A stretch of 64,000 nucleotides of DNA. It comes from Prauserella salsuginis. GTDB taxonomy: Bacteria; Actinomycetota; Actinomycetes; Mycobacteriales; Pseudonocardiaceae. Where the stretch lies: positions 434,001 through 498,000 of the forward strand of contig NZ_JANBBF010000011.1 of NCBI RefSeq assembly GCF_024648885.1, given 5' to 3'. Both the position numbers and the translations under genes were made by a program. A model generated the notes under the pieces. It did not search any database and had not been told where the DNA came from. It worked only from the letters and a program-made list of their open reading frames with translations. Position 1 is the first letter of the stretch; every line of letters starts with the position of its first letter. Below are positions 63,183 to 64,000 of the stretch, piece after piece.

Positions 63183-64000
63183 ATGACACGCATGCGCACC
63201 GCACGCCGGGCCGGTCGACTGTCGGCGGTGGGGCTCGCCTCACTGGCGCTGACCGCTGCGCTCGCAGTCCCCGCCCAGGCCGACCGCGGCGGCGCCGCGC
63301 ACACCGGATCCCAGTCCGGCGAGGGCGCGGCCACTGAAACCCAGGGCCTGAAGGCCGGAAGCGCCGCGACAGGGGAGGCCGACACCGGCGATGCCGCGAC
63401 GCAGGCGGTTACGGCTCACGACGACTGGGCGCCGACGGCCACCGGCACGGTCGGCATGGTCGACGTGGTGCAGGACGGCACCGACGTGCGCGTCGGCCCG
63501 ATCGCGGCATGCCACGTCGACGGGGAGGCCTCCGGCAGCACGCCGGGCCTCACGGTCGGTGAGGACGGCGAACTGGCCGCCTACGGCCGGGGTGAGACGT
63601 CCTGCGAGCGCTCCGAGGGTCGGGCGCAGGCTGAGGTGTCGGGGAATCGGTTCGCCACGTCCGTGCTGGAGCAGTACGGCGGCCCGAAGATCCGCGTGCG
63701 CTCCTACTCGGCGTCCTGCCACACGACCGACAACGGCAGCGCCTCGTCGATGTGGCTCTCCGGGGTGACCGGGTTCTCCGTTCCCGAGGAGATCCCGCCG
63801 AACCACGAGGTGCTGATCCCCGGCGAGACCGAGAACGACCCGCCGATGGCGCGCATCGTGCTCAACGAGTTCACCGCACCCGAGCCGCCGGACGGCAGCC
63901 TGGCCATGTCGGCGATGCGGATCGAGCTGTTCCCCGAAGGCGGCCCGGTCACCGGCGACATCCGCGTCGGCTCGTCCCGCTGCGCCCCCTACGGCGACTG
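63183..64000 (+). CDS. secreted protein, probably choice-of-anchor P family (cut by window end)
   Basis: The frame is open from ATG 63183 to the end of the window, 272 codons. A signal peptide is clear: basic MTRMRTARRAGRL, then a hydrophobic stretch ending AVPAQA. The mature part is polar with spaced cysteines (CHVDG, SCERSEG, SCHTTDN, SRCAPYG) and a pattern like IVLNEFT...DGSLAMSAMRIELFPEGG, with VGSSRC near the visible end, typical of choice-of-anchor P proteins in actinobacteria. GGGAGGA precedes the ATG. The product is exported; its role is unknown. Confidence 0.75.
   Translation, partial: MTRMRTARRAGRLSAVGLASLALTAALAVPAQADRGGAAHTGSQSGEGAATETQGLKAGSAATGEADTGDAATQAVTAHDDWAPTATGTVGMVDVVQDGTDVRVGPIAACHVDGEASGSTPGLTVGEDGELAAYGRGETSCERSEGRAQAEVSGNRFATSVLEQYGGPKIRVRSYSASCHTTDNGSASSMWLSGVTGFSVPEEIPPNHEVLIPGETENDPPMARIVLNEFTAPEPPDGSLAMSAMRIELFPEGGPVTGDIRVGSSRCAPYGD

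Noticed and set aside
61093-63186. 697-codon plus-strand frame opposite dinG
   Set aside because: dinG has complete helicase motifs on the other strand; this frame is a GC-driven shadow.

Overview
The window is high-GC actinobacterial DNA, most likely from the order Pseudonocardiales (an Amycolatopsis, Saccharomonospora or Prauserella type of genome). The grounds are the many GTG starts, the frequent GTGA and ATGA overlaps, the many genes whose start codon sits about 7 nt after a -10-like hexamer (leaderless transcripts), a mycothione reductase gene, and a housekeeping order that matches mycobacteria and their relatives. The species call is inference.

Two conserved blocks frame the window. 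At the left are rpsB (3' end), tsf, pyrH, frr and cdsA, then rlmN. In the middle (30.8-40.4 kb) are a DUF2631 gene, dxr, rip1/rseP, ispG, a DUF4081-type acetyltransferase, a MecA-N penicillin-binding lipoprotein and map. At the right are mycothione reductase, a CobW-like GTPase, cobQ, a secreted trypsin-like protease, ctaD, serB, a Pth2-like gene and dinG.

Two catabolic islands are inserted. The first (7.2-16.8 kb) is a coenzyme-B12-dependent acyl-CoA mutase cluster: B12-binding small subunit, PaaK-type acyl-CoA ligase, MeaB chaperone, mutase large subunit, lactate-permease-family transporter, and a cut-down adenosyltransferase-like protein. The large subunit has Ile and Asp at the two positions that, as I remember the family, mark 2-hydroxyisobutyryl-CoA mutase rather than methylmalonyl- or isobutyryl-CoA mutase. 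The ligase and the 2-hydroxyacid permease fit use of 2-hydroxyisobutyrate. The cluster is flanked by two FadR-type GntR regulators and an HIBCH-like thioesterase, and TGGT-N3-ACCA operators lie on its promoters. A cobalamin riboswitch sits in front of the second regulator. It would act through a Shine-Dalgarno-sequestering stem and a nine-codon upstream ORF, so B12 may set the level of the pathway's repressor.

The second island (16.9-29.7 kb) is benzoate to catechol to muconolactone: catR-catB-catA on the minus strand, divergent from benA-benB and a 924-residue protein that fuses BenC, an FCD (GntR ligand-binding) domain and BenD. A BenK-type transporter and a LAL/LuxR regulator follow. catC is not in the window.

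A smaller block at 40.7-44.7 kb holds a 3-hydroxybutyrate dehydrogenase-like SDR, an MHS transporter and a GAF/PucR regulator, with a near-match to the same operator. The intergenic regions are unusual. They contain several tandem arrays with periods divisible by three (15, 21 and 27 nt), a 53-bp direct repeat before map, a duplicated scrap of the rip1 3' end, and a two-copy intergenic element whose hairpin shows compensating changes. No tRNA, rRNA, CRISPR array, transposase or integrase gene was recognised.
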